From a virus: a DNA stretch of 37,111 nucleotides. Shown piece by piece: positions 9,801 through 16,588 of this stretch. Location: the IMG/VR virus record IMGVR_UViG_3300019093_000614, positions 1 through 37,111 of that record. One strand, given 5' to 3'. The number at the start of each line of letters is the position of its first letter. Position 1 is the stretch's first letter. The position numbers and the translations under genes are program-made. Under the pieces are notes generated by a model, which was not told the origin of the DNA, searched no databases, and saw nothing but the letters and a program-made list of their open reading frames with translations.

Positions 9801-11856
9801 AAGTTAAACTACCAGTTCTACTTGTGTTACTGTAAGTATATATTGGTTCAGGTCTTCCAATAAATGATGAATCTTTCCATGACGCACTATTGTTTTCAGA
9901 AAAAGTTAAACCATAAGGAGGAAACCACATAATTCTGCCTCCATTTGGACCTCTTTCACATACAGGTAAATCAGAATATGTAAATCCTGGTTTACTTGAT
10001 GTCCTCCATGCTAAATTCTCAATTGAGAACATATACTTTTTAACGTGACCATCTTTATCAGGGTCCCCAACTAAATTTGTTGAGTTTGCAGTTCCTGTTT
10101 TTTTATTAGGATATATATTAAGATTGTATGTACTATCTAAGACAGAATAACTTATTTTTCTATTTTGTGTTGTAATTCCATCTGTTTTTTGTAAATCGTT
10201 ATATTGTAAATAAGGTAAATCTTTACTAAAAACTCTACAATATTCCGCACCTACTTCATTTCCAATATTTTGAAAACCATTATAATAATAACTTATAACT
10301 TTTGAACCTTTGGTAATTTCTTTATATCCGTCGTTAAATACTTTACTTACTTGGTCTATAGCATTTCCAACATGTTGTAATTTTTTTCCTCCCGATTTTC
10401 CAGCACTATCAATTATTCTTTTTGTCTGGTCTAATATTGAACCGTCTTTAAAGTCAATTGATGTAGACATTGTACTACCAAATGATGGTAATACTTGTAT
10501 CTTTTCAGTTGAAATGGTTCCTCCTCCAGGAGTTACTTTTTTTCCGGCATTTGATTCGGTACCTGGAGATATCCAAGTTAACCCACCTTCAATTCCTCCC
10601 CCATTGACATAAGCAACTCCATTAGCACCCAATCTAATCTCTTTACTAGGACCTTCATATAATTGTGCTAACTCTGACGGACCAAATACAGGTGATTGTT
10701 GTTCTTCCCCAAAACTATTATTAGGTAAAGAACCACTAGGTGAAAAAACTCTTGATGGTTCTGATGTTGTTGACCCTATGTAATAGTTACTATTTTCAGT
10801 ATTAGTACCTACAATAGCCCCTCCTAACCTATCAAATATAGTTCTATTATATCCTGGTTTATATTTGTTATAATTTAAGTTACCAAATAATCTAGATTTT
10901 TGTCCACCTCCAGTATTATTTAAAAATAATTCTGAACCTGTTTTAGGACTTCCAAGTAATTTTGTAACAAATTTACCAACGGTACTTTTTCTAAATGCAT
11001 TATTAAGTTGTTGTATTGTTGTTGGTTGTCCTGAATTAATACTTGAATCAAAATAAGAACCAGGTATTGTTGATACAGGTATTGTTGAACCGGCTAATTT
11101 CAAAGCAAAATCTGTGGCGGCAATTATTGGATTCGCCGGAACTGTAATAGTATAGTTTGGTTCTATAAGTGGTACTCTACCAGTAATCAAATTTAAAACA
11201 TCAGTTCCTGACCTAACATTAAAAATATTTGCCCTTGCAACCGTATTCCTAATAATTTCTCTACCTATTCTTGCTTCAAATTCTTTTTTTAATAATTTAG
11301 CACCTAAACGAGCAATATATGAATCTTGACTTAATAAACCATTATCACCTAATGGGTCAGGTGATAATAATATCCCAACCGGAGTATATGAAGAATTATT
11401 GAATGATGGATATTGTTGACCATTTGGAGTTCTTCCATTATTAACTTGCAAAATTTCCAATGTTGCAATAACATCAGCCGCGTCCAAATTATTACTTGCC
11501 GCATAAGCGTTTAAAGGTCTCCAAAGTTGTGTTGCGGCATAACCATCATCCACAATATTAGCATCCTGATACCCATATTCACCCTCATTAGATTTACTAT
11601 TAAGTAATGCTGTTGGGTCAGGAACTTGTTTATATCCACCTTCTGACCCATACTGATTATTTTTATATAGATTTTTAGCAAAACCAGATTCGTCAATTAA
11701 AACATCAGGCGAATCCGTAACCGAATAATCTGATAATATAGTGTCATAATTAATGGGTGGCGTAATTTTGCTGGGTGACTTGATATAAGGTACCAAGTTT
11801 TTGACAATAATTTTTTTTCTGAATACTTCGGAATTGACAATTAGCGGGCTACCCAT
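6847..11856 (-). CDS. Large baseplate protein with embedded OmpA-like domain
   Basis: The protein has 1669 residues. Residues 1-270 contain GRVPLIEPNYTITVP and IPGSYFD, a pattern I associate with large structural proteins of environmental myophages. Around 640-700 there is a segment with WFPPYGLTFSEN and PIYTYSNTSRTGSLTW. Residues about 797-995 look like an OmpA C-terminal domain. A GFYFYND strand is followed by VVINLVGTTSAPATKEYN, then LAKRRDDSVKKYI, and it closes with CRRVAINNV. Residues about 1128-1210 include VLVLRVGDFYNTKIIPDSL and NALSFNFYANTEVYD, which resemble LysM-type baseplate proteins. The remaining part is rich in Asn and Gln. It is the first gene of the operon with the gp53-like and hub-like genes. 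The exact T4 counterpart is unknown. Confidence 0.65.
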   Translation of the reverse strand: MGSPLIVNSEVFRKKIIVKNLVPYIKSPSKITPPINYDTILSDYSVTDSPDVLIDESGFAKNLYKNNQYGSEGGYKQVPDPTALLNSKSNEGEYGYQDANIVDDGYAATQLWRPLNAYAASNNLDAADVIATLEILQVNNGRTPNGQQYPSFNNSSYTPVGILLSPDPLGDNGLLSQDSYIARLGAKLLKKEFEARIGREIIRNTVARANIFNVRSGTDVLNLITGRVPLIEPNYTITVPANPIIAATDFALKLAGSTIPVSTIPGSYFDSSINSGQPTTIQQLNNAFRKSTVGKFVTKLLGSPKTGSELFLNNTGGGQKSRLFGNLNYNKYKPGYNRTIFDRLGGAIVGTNTENSNYYIGSTTSEPSRVFSPSGSLPNNSFGEEQQSPVFGPSELAQLYEGPSKEIRLGANGVAYVNGGGIEGGLTWISPGTESNAGKKVTPGGGTISTEKIQVLPSFGSTMSTSIDFKDGSILDQTKRIIDSAGKSGGKKLQHVGNAIDQVSKVFNDGYKEITKGSKVISYYYNGFQNIGNEVGAEYCRVFSKDLPYLQYNDLQKTDGITTQNRKISYSVLDSTYNLNIYPNKKTGTANSTNLVGDPDKDGHVKKYMFSIENLAWRTSSKPGFTYSDLPVCERGPNGGRIMWFPPYGLTFSENNSASWKDSSFIGRPEPIYTYSNTSRTGSLTWKIVVDHPSVLNLIVNKVLNSQTNKEKINSMIDSFFAGCLKYDLYDLAKKYPLANPNDLYIIQTELNSKQVPKEQINWIAKQLTSGKDSSNNETIPEVQNPIINTQDITGPLLGLGFYFYNDEPGKTETTPQPYNYYYTSYVGNKQTYINAAVNEGGTKNKEQVTLFFSDVVESNYSMVNENLLKIYNGIKANEYEKVVINLVGTTSAPATKEYNLGLAKRRDDSVKKYIREFKPATEKSTLSELALTNNIIISITQTEEGETSVTVKNKDKVTSNSYNCTDQDNSTAPSHEKNTVNAMACRRVAINNVTIVPRIKPTEPVTPTVNTSTQYTQQITETTVTETTEVQRPRLADNISKRVLRLLLSECDYFESIKEDTPMVYDNLKDKLKFFNPAFHSTTPEGLNSRLTFLNQCLRPGETIPVVKTINGKSTLQYNNAVNTAFGAPPVLVLRVGDFYNTKIIPDSLNITYENLDINPEGIGIQPMIANITMGFKFVGGSGMKDAVDRIQNALSFNFYANTEVYDDRAEVTDTESLTKEDDYFNNFYSNQPPPTVRQVQNNNGQNNGSFIGEVLSSVQGVSGITGDISYTKFMSQVVDETQNYFTTIFNKNKEVLVQYNEGIRQIWTLKRNYTEGILSGDLVQSQYLFGKSAQFQQNIDNIFQYYLDSISNGGDPFMSFISAQNKNFSDKVVREISTSYYNYVSEKRDTFANALTKVIQEATLSQQSYVQQLARLNIINFGRNNGPENPTSGTDGYQEKNGYTQVYYTTGETLQNLYENKEKISYSLHDYYLKLGEEIKFTAGSGKELTNKMMLSNNKDFSQEEPFTSVSKNPLFNDVNFSNQYIILNQDIVDDKKYETFKNKIIGGVLANPALFGNGNPRLSEEFDVYWKLSAAPVFKEENGVALDFMNYMEKTELKNYLNYTVIDKTKEIKLYYSNNPDATEDNLKNKRISYIKSLGNTDNSTTNTKTFNDQIDFVNIAKIKLN

Positions 11857-11868
11857 TTATTTCTTTTA

Positions 11869-11878
11869 ATATAAATAG
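11869..11878 (-). promoter_or_regulatory. TATTTAT box before the 1669-residue baseplate gene
   Basis: The coding strand reads CTATTTATAT, ending 12 bases before the ATG at 11856, in the 36-base gap after the tape-measure stop. It matches the box found before many other genes here. It is the only candidate promoter for the three-gene baseplate operon in this gap. Confidence 0.4.
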
Positions 11879-11892
11879 ATTCTTTAGAATTT

Positions 11893-14052
11893 TTATGCAG
11901 ATTTTGTATAAGAGCTTTGTTGTTCTGTTTCTTTAAACTTTTCAAGAACTATCTTGTAAAACGCTTCTTTAAATTCTTGTTTGTCTATCATCGCATAAAA
12001 TCTTTTAGTATCTAACTCAGGAGGTGCGTCTATTCTCCAAGTAATATTACCATCAAATGTATGCATATGTGATTCTGTATTTTTTGAAAAATTATCTGTT
12101 GAGGGAGTAGACGATGATTTAACCAAACTTCTAACATTATATGCAGAATCTCTATTAATAGGTGTCCCAACAGGACTTTTTATATTTTTTGCAATTTCAC
12201 TAAGTATATTATTACTTTTTTCAGTTAGTCCATTTGTAATACCAACTTGACCTGCAATATCCGCAAAACTAGATTTAAACGCATCAGAAATATCAGTAGG
12301 AATTCCAACAACATATTTTGATTTACCTATTGAAGCAAATAACTCTGTTAATCCTTTATCCCCAATATTAAGAGCTCCAGTATCAATTGTAGTTACAGAT
12401 AACTCTTTTTTATTTGGAAAATCATCAAATTTTGGATATGAATTTTTTGGACTATATTTTGGAAAGTCATCAACTTTTGAATATTTTCCATCATTATTAT
12501 CAAACCAATTTGTCATCTTTTCAAATAATTTTGAAAGGTCAACCGATGGCAAATCATATCTATCTTTAATTTTTTGAGGTATTTCTTTTTTTATGTCTCC
12601 CGACATACCCATTATCTTATCCTTTAATTTTTCAAAATCAAATATCCCTTTAGTTGTTTTCTCCAAAGATTCAAAATCTAATCCGACACTTTCACCTCTA
12701 ATCATTTTTGAGATTATTTCTTTAACATCTCCAATTGTCTCATCTACTTTTCCCCTAACCGCTTTTTGGTCAACATTTTTATTTAAAGTATCAGTCACAA
12801 TTTTTCCAATTTGTCCAATATCTTCAGCAAAATTACTGACTTTTGGAGCAGATACAAAACCGTAAACCAATTTATCTCTAATGGCTCTCATGTCTCCGGC
12901 CATTGCCTCAATATTGTGTAATTGGGCTCTTTGCATGCTCTCTAAATCTTTTGGTCTAGTTTTTTCTTCTTCTATTAAAATGTCTAACTGGTCCTGAGTT
13001 AAATCTTGTAATTTTTTTGTTTCTGTATTTCCTTCTTTATTTACAATATCTACAGTATATTCACCACCCTTTCCCATCTTGGCAATATTTGCCAAATACA
13101 TCTTATCTTCCTCGTTTTCAAATTTCAAAGAAGGTCTTAACATGGAAAGTTTTCTATCCAAATCCGCAGTGTTTAATGCTAATTTGGACATCTCAGATGC
13201 CATAAGTCCTGTTTGGTCTTGAAGTTCTCTCAATTGAAGCATTCCTGCAGGATTTATTTTAAATGATTTTGTTTTTTCATCAAAATAAGTGAATTGCTTT
13301 GTCATTTCTACAATACTATCTTGTAAACCCTCTGGGTCGTTCAATGACTTATACATTAATTCAAATGGGTCGGTTAATCCACCAGCAGAGATTCCTAACC
13401 TTTGAAAGGCGGATGATAACTCAATTGCACCTTGTGGGTCTAAAGCTTTGTCGGCCAAAGTAAAAACCTGACCCATATCAAATTTCATTAAGGTTGCTTG
13501 AGTTGCCATTTTTGTTAAACCTAAAACGCCGTCTTGGAAATTGAACCTATTCATTTGGCTCATATTTTCCATCACTTTACTCATTACCGCTCCAGCATTA
13601 GCTCCAACACTTTGAATATAATCTATAGATTCTTTTATTTGAGGTCCTACTTGTGAAAATTGAACTCCGACATCTTGAAATCCTTCTACAAGCGTTTTAA
13701 CGTCTATACCCGTAATTTGCATTGCCGAATATAATTTCGTTATATCTTCAGTAGATGCCACAACATTTCTATTTGTCGCTTCTGATACTTTTCTTATTGT
13801 TTCAACCGCGTCATATGAAGTACCCCCCAATCTATCAATTGCAGGAATTGCGTCGGCAACCGCAGTTTTTAACTCACCAATTCTTTGTCTGCCTTGTCCA
13901 AATTGTTTATTTATCTCTAAAGCAGCGCCTTCAATATCTCCAAAAGCATCTTTTATATTACCAGCATCAAATTTCAATTGGTTTGCTAGTTTACCAAAAG
14001 TTTCAATAATTCCTGTAGGGTCACCAATATTGGGTATTTTGTCTGTTGCCAT
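11893..14052 (-). CDS. Putative tail tape-measure protein
   Basis: This 719-residue protein is predicted to be largely helical and has no clear enzyme motif. The first 330 residues resemble the coiled, Ala/Gln/Met-rich part of phage tape-measure proteins, for example FGKLANQLKFDAGNIKDAFG and LIVEGFQDVGVQFSQ-like stretches. The later part is a lower-complexity, Lys/Asp/Ser-rich region with repeated KYSK and PKYSP pieces, and the C-terminus is charged. Its position fits a tape measure: it lies directly after a gp26-like assembly protein with an out-of-frame extension, and before the baseplate genes. The tape measure sets tail length and is threaded inside the tube. T4 gp29 is about 590 residues, so the size is compatible. 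No transmembrane segment is obvious. Another internal baseplate or tail protein is possible. Confidence 0.6.
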   Translation of the reverse strand: MATDKIPNIGDPTGIIETFGKLANQLKFDAGNIKDAFGDIEGAALEINKQFGQGRQRIGELKTAVADAIPAIDRLGGTSYDAVETIRKVSEATNRNVVASTEDITKLYSAMQITGIDVKTLVEGFQDVGVQFSQVGPQIKESIDYIQSVGANAGAVMSKVMENMSQMNRFNFQDGVLGLTKMATQATLMKFDMGQVFTLADKALDPQGAIELSSAFQRLGISAGGLTDPFELMYKSLNDPEGLQDSIVEMTKQFTYFDEKTKSFKINPAGMLQLRELQDQTGLMASEMSKLALNTADLDRKLSMLRPSLKFENEEDKMYLANIAKMGKGGEYTVDIVNKEGNTETKKLQDLTQDQLDILIEEEKTRPKDLESMQRAQLHNIEAMAGDMRAIRDKLVYGFVSAPKVSNFAEDIGQIGKIVTDTLNKNVDQKAVRGKVDETIGDVKEIISKMIRGESVGLDFESLEKTTKGIFDFEKLKDKIMGMSGDIKKEIPQKIKDRYDLPSVDLSKLFEKMTNWFDNNDGKYSKVDDFPKYSPKNSYPKFDDFPNKKELSVTTIDTGALNIGDKGLTELFASIGKSKYVVGIPTDISDAFKSSFADIAGQVGITNGLTEKSNNILSEIAKNIKSPVGTPINRDSAYNVRSLVKSSSTPSTDNFSKNTESHMHTFDGNITWRIDAPPELDTKRFYAMIDKQEFKEAFYKIVLEKFKETEQQSSYTKSA

Positions 14053-14060
14053 AATATGTT

Positions 14061-14070
14061 AATAAATACA
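14061..14070 (-). promoter_or_regulatory. TATTTAT box before the tape-measure gene
   Basis: TGTATTTATT on the coding strand, 8 bases before the tape-measure ATG. It begins exactly where the 14070-14096 hairpin ends, so hairpin, box and start codon are contiguous. Confidence 0.45.
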
Positions 14071-14096
14071 AGAAGGACTGTTTTTCAGTCCTTCTT
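14070..14096 (-). terminator. Hairpin between the assembly-chaperone and tape-measure genes
   Basis: An 11-base perfect inverted repeat (14070-14080 with 14086-14096) encloses a five-base A/T loop. The stop codon of the out-of-frame extension (14085-14087) lies at the loop and 3' arm. On the minus-strand RNA it is followed by TTGTATTTATTAAC, a poor U-tract, so it may be a weak terminator, a stability element or a regulatory hairpin. On the plus strand it is followed by GTTTTCTTT. Confidence 0.55.
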
Positions 14097-14264
14097 GTTT
14101 TCTTTATACCACTTATCTAACAAATATTTTCTTACAAAAAGAGGCATTTCTGTAAATTCATTCCACCCTACTTTTAATAAAGTTGCCAAATAATAGAATT
14201 CATCCAGTTGTCCTTGTCTATAATCAGAAGAAAGGACGAAAAAAGTCAACCCCAAAACCAACAT
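14085..14264 (-). CDS. Out-of-frame extension of the tail assembly protein (T-like), possibly made by frameshifting
   Basis: After the stop of the gp26-like gene the coding signal continues in the next frame. It reads DYRQGQLDEFYYLATLLKVG, then a WNEFTEMPLF/VRKYLLDKWY stretch, and ends at a TGA at 14085. The pattern (a helical segment, then a MP-x-[FY]-x-RKY motif) looks like the small proteins that accompany tail assembly proteins just upstream of tape-measure genes in phages. The frame could be entered in two ways. One is a +1 (or -2) ribosomal frameshift at the TTTTTTC at 14238-14244, giving a fusion of about 293 residues. The other is an independent ATG at 14264, giving 59 residues whose first 13 are only a shadow of the upstream gene. 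I prefer frameshifting because tail chaperone genes are known for it (lambda G/GT uses -1, Mu uses -2). Confidence 0.55.
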   Translation of the reverse strand: MLVLGLTFFVLSSDYRQGQLDEFYYLATLLKVGWNEFTEMPLFVRKYLLDKWYKENKKD

Positions 14265-14967
14265 TAACTGTTAGTCTTTCTCCTGATGGGGTATTAACTA
14301 TTCTAGACATATCAAGCCTTGGCTCATTTTCATCTAAAAATTTTTTAATGTATTTAGAATCTAAAATTGGTAATTGTTCAATTAATTTAGCAATCTCTCC
14401 TTTATCTGTTGTTCCATTGGCTTCTATAATTTGTCTTTGTAGTTTCATTGTAACTGAAGGTACAACCCTTCCTTGAGGATAAATTGCCAAAGATTTATTA
14501 ATTTCTCTTATCTCACCGTATGTAAGTATTTTTAGTTTTACAGTTGTATTACTTTTTGGTAAAGTCACCGTAAATGTCCCATCAGGATTTGGGTCTTGAC
14601 CTTTTTTAATTGATAATTGGTCAATCAAAACATTAGCGGTAAATGACTTATCTGTTTTTGGGTCTGTAAGATTAAGTGATATTTCAGGGCCAAAAGATGT
14701 ATTTCTTAAAAAGATAAGAATTGCTTCAACATCACCTTCAAGTAAATCATCAACACGGATATCCGGTTCATAAATTTTTGCCCTAAGTAAATTAATTGCA
14801 ACATCTTCTCCACCCGCCATCAAAATATTTTCGTCAGACGCAGTTAAATACCCAACCTTAACTGATTTCTTTTTATTTTTATAAAAAACACCTTCTGAAG
14901 GTAAAGGTACTACATCATGTGGTAATGTTAGGTTTTCTTGTGCGTATTGTCTTGTTTGTTCATCCAT
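14224..14967 (-). CDS. T4-type baseplate/tail-assembly protein (gp26-like)
   Basis: This 247-residue protein matches the pattern of the T4 baseplate protein family (gp26-like). It has a LPSEGVFY segment near residue 22, then KVGYLTASDENILM near 36-50, then VDDLLEGDVEAILIFLRNTS at about 72-91. A later segment, PNPDGTFTVTLPKSNT, replaces the Cys-rich part seen in some relatives. The gene sits between the tail tube and the tape measure, where many phages encode a tape-measure chaperone, and it has an out-of-frame C-terminal extension. It may therefore act as the assembly chaperone and not be a structural subunit. The ATG at 14967 follows a terminator-like U-tract directly, which is unusual. Confidence 0.65.
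   Translation of the reverse strand: MDEQTRQYAQENLTLPHDVVPLPSEGVFYKNKKKSVKVGYLTASDENILMAGGEDVAINLLRAKIYEPDIRVDDLLEGDVEAILIFLRNTSFGPEISLNLTDPKTDKSFTANVLIDQLSIKKGQDPNPDGTFTVTLPKSNTTVKLKILTYGEIREINKSLAIYPQGRVVPSVTMKLQRQIIEANGTTDKGEIAKLIEQLPILDSKYIKKFLDENEPRLDMSRIVNTPSGERLTVNVGFGVDFFRPFF
14238..14244 (-). other. Candidate +1 (or -2) frameshift site TTTTTTC
   Basis: In the zero frame the codons are GAC TTT TTT CGT, six codons before the TGA at 14224-14226. A phenylalanine tRNA on the second TTT could move one base forward and pair fully with TTC. That opens the frame that encodes the T-like extension. A -2 shift would reach the same frame. Confidence 0.4.
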
Positions 14968-15010
14968 ATATAAAAAAATTAACCCTAAACGTTTATTAGT
15001 TTAGGGTTAA
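14968..15010 (-). terminator. Rho-independent terminator immediately before the gp26-like ATG
   Basis: A perfect 12-base stem (14979-14990 with 14999-15010, core AACCCTAAAC) with an 8-base loop is followed on the minus strand by seven Ts and then ATATATG. It lies 20 bases after the endonuclease-like gene ends and would stop its transcript. The U-tract runs straight into the next gene's start codon. Confidence 0.75.
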
Positions 15011-15015
15011 ATATA
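15006..15015 (-). promoter_or_regulatory. TATATTTA box overlapping the 5' arm of the terminator
   Basis: The coding strand reads TATATTTAAC. Its last bases are the first bases of the terminator's 5' arm (15010-14999). If RNA begins several bases downstream, most of that arm is missing and the terminator cannot fold. Confidence 0.4.
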
Positions 15016-15030
15016 ATTGTGTTTTTATTT

Positions 15031-15939
15031 TTATAAAGACAATCTATTTCTTAAATCGGAAATAATCCATTCAGGTCTTTCGTTAATATCTTTTTCCCAA
15101 TAACGAATTAAAGTAATGTTGTGGTTTTCACACCAAGTATTCTTTCTTTTGTCGTTTGATAAATTTTTTTTCTGTATATCATATTCAGCGAATGAGTATT
15201 TACTATTAGGGTTGCAATGATAAAAATCCCCATCAACTTCTATCATTATTTTATTAATTGGAATATAAAAATCAAAAAATGTTTTAATGTTTAATATTAA
15301 ATGATTGTGAATATAATCAATATCTTTAACATACCCAATTTCATTTAATATTTCAATAAATTTATCTTCTAATTTAGAAGTTTTTACTTTTGAATTTTTT
15401 CTCATCCACTCCAACTTATATTTAGATTGATTAATTTTTAGTTGAGGATTATCTTCATATCGTTTTTTTTGTGAAATTGATAATTTACGTTTTGACTCTT
15501 CTGTTTTTGGAACTCCTTTTAATTTTTTAGATATTTGTTTACCTCTATCTTTATTGTTTCTTAATTTTTCTTTAATTCCTTCTATTTTTTTTAAAGTGTC
15601 TTCAGATTTATTTTCCCACCATCCAATATATTTCCCTTCTTCCCAATTTTTCTTTTGAGTTTCAGCGGCTTTTTGACGAGTTTTCGGATTTTTATGAAAA
15701 TTGTTTTTTCCTGAAACTCTATTATGGTGTGATTGAATAAATCTTGAAAACCCTTTATTTATTGTAATAAATGGGGGTCTGCCACCGCAACCACATTCAC
15801 ACTTTGGTTCTAACCCATTTAAAACATATTCAATATAAATTTTATCACCACTTATATTGTGTTTTTGTGAAGAATGACTTCTTAATGAATTAAGACCGTC
15901 ACATTCTTTTTCGCATATATTACAAATAAAAATTCCCAT
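15031..15939 (-). CDS. Putative free-standing homing endonuclease (zinc finger, NUMOD3-like, Vsr-like nuclease)
   Basis: I chose the ATG at 15939 over the one at 15966 (9 codons upstream) because it lies 3 bases after a TATATTTACT box. This gives 302 residues. At the N-terminus there is a C2H2-like finger (CNICEKEC followed by H-x4-H), then a second Cys cluster, CECGCGG. The middle is Lys-rich with SKKLKGVPKTEESKRKLS, a NUMOD3-like DNA-binding motif. The C-terminus has an acidic nuclease pattern: SKLEDKFIEIL, then FFDFYIP, then IEVDGDFYHCNP. This resembles the Vsr-like/EDxHD homing nucleases. Its position between two tail genes, as an extra gene with its own signals, fits a mobile endonuclease. 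There is no sign of an intron or intein in its neighbours. Confidence 0.7.
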   Translation of the reverse strand: MGIFICNICEKECDGLNSLRSHSSQKHNISGDKIYIEYVLNGLEPKCECGCGGRPPFITINKGFSRFIQSHHNRVSGKNNFHKNPKTRQKAAETQKKNWEEGKYIGWWENKSEDTLKKIEGIKEKLRNNKDRGKQISKKLKGVPKTEESKRKLSISQKKRYEDNPQLKINQSKYKLEWMRKNSKVKTSKLEDKFIEILNEIGYVKDIDYIHNHLILNIKTFFDFYIPINKIMIEVDGDFYHCNPNSKYSFAEYDIQKKNLSNDKRKNTWCENHNITLIRYWEKDINERPEWIISDLRNRLSL

Positions 15940-15960
15940 ATAAGTAAATATACGGGAATT
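15931..15960 (-). promoter_or_regulatory. Hairpin enclosing the box and start codon of the endonuclease-like gene
   Basis: The arms at 15931-15942 and 15949-15960 pair over 12 positions in minus-strand RNA, one of them G-U. In plus-strand RNA that position would be an A-C mismatch, so the structure suits the minus transcript. The start codon (15937-15939) is in the 3' arm and the loop is part of the TATATTTACT box (15943-15952). The stem is followed by TTTATTTG, so it may also act as a terminator for the tail-tube transcript. Confidence 0.6.
15943..15952 (-). promoter_or_regulatory. TATATTTACT box, 3 bases before the endonuclease ATG
   Basis: TATATTTACT-TAT-ATG on the coding strand. It has the same spacing as the boxes before 17805, 25534, 26268 and 31021. 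It spans the loop and part of the 5' arm of the hairpin at 15931-15960. Confidence 0.45.
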
Positions 15961-15999
15961 TAACAATATTGTAAATGGTTAGATGTATTTTATTAAAAA

Positions 16000-16488
16000 C
16001 TAATACACGAGCACACAACGGTCCATTCTTAAAGTACTTGTTATTGTTGCAAGTCCATCTTGGTTATAAGCCAACTGATTGAAGTTAACGTCTGTAAGGA
16101 ATGTACCATATAGAATCCATTTTTCAACAACAACTCCTGTTGGGTCCAACATTTCAAGGTCAATATCTTTTTTATAACCCGCAGCATAACCCATACGACC
16201 TGTAACAGACTCTGCATGTAGACGTACCCACTCCATAAGAGCTTGTGACGCAGAAGGTCCAATTGGGTCTCTAAACGTTACGTTAATGGTTTGCCAGTTA
16301 AATCTACCAGCAACATATACTGATGTGTTTAAAAAAGGAATTTCTGTTGCCGCTATTGTAATGTGTGGTCTTGCAGTACTTTCTACAAACCACTCATTAA
16401 TGCCTAAACTTGATGGAAACCTCAAGATAAAACGGTTCTGACGTTTCGGTTCATAAGGTATCGGCATTTTCATTAGTAAATCAGCCAT
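16000..16488 (-). CDS. gp19: Tail tube protein (gp19-like)
   Basis: The 162-residue protein matches the T4 gp19 tail-tube family in size and pattern. The N-terminus has PYEPKRQNRFILRFP. A conserved segment FNWQTINVTFRDPIGPSASQ is followed by LMEWVRLHAESVTGR. The C-terminal half has GYKKDIDLEMLDPTG and ends in the strand-rich LATITSTLRMDRCVLVY. The protein stacks as hexameric rings inside the sheath to make the tail tube. It is encoded downstream of the sheath gene, but two small genes lie between them, which is not the usual gp18-gp19 adjacency. Confidence 0.9.
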   Translation of the reverse strand: MADLLMKMPIPYEPKRQNRFILRFPSSLGINEWFVESTARPHITIAATEIPFLNTSVYVAGRFNWQTINVTFRDPIGPSASQALMEWVRLHAESVTGRMGYAAGYKKDIDLEMLDPTGVVVEKWILYGTFLTDVNFNQLAYNQDGLATITSTLRMDRCVLVY

Positions 16489-16524
16489 GTTATTTTAATT
16501 TAAAAATTTTTTATTTATTTATTA

Positions 16525-16534
16525 TATAAATATG
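16525..16534 (-). promoter_or_regulatory. TATTTAT box upstream of the tail-tube gene
   Basis: CATATTTATA on the coding strand, about 36 bases before the ATG. The leader between them is almost entirely A/T, with no clear Shine-Dalgarno sequence. The remainder of the 16489-16588 gap shows no other gene or strong hairpin. Confidence 0.35.
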
Positions 16535-16588
16535 TGAGTATCAAAAATAATTTCTATTTACTTTTATTTTAGATAAAATTATATTGTA

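Noticed and set aside
10310-10612. Plus-strand ORF of 100 codons within the large baseplate gene
   Set aside because: Proline-rich shadow of the baseplate coding sequence, with no own signals. Other antisense ORFs in the window were rejected for the same reason.
15031-16488. Group I intron or intein around the endonuclease-like gene
   Set aside because: Both flanking genes (tail tube and gp26-like) are complete and uninterrupted, so the gene is free-standing.
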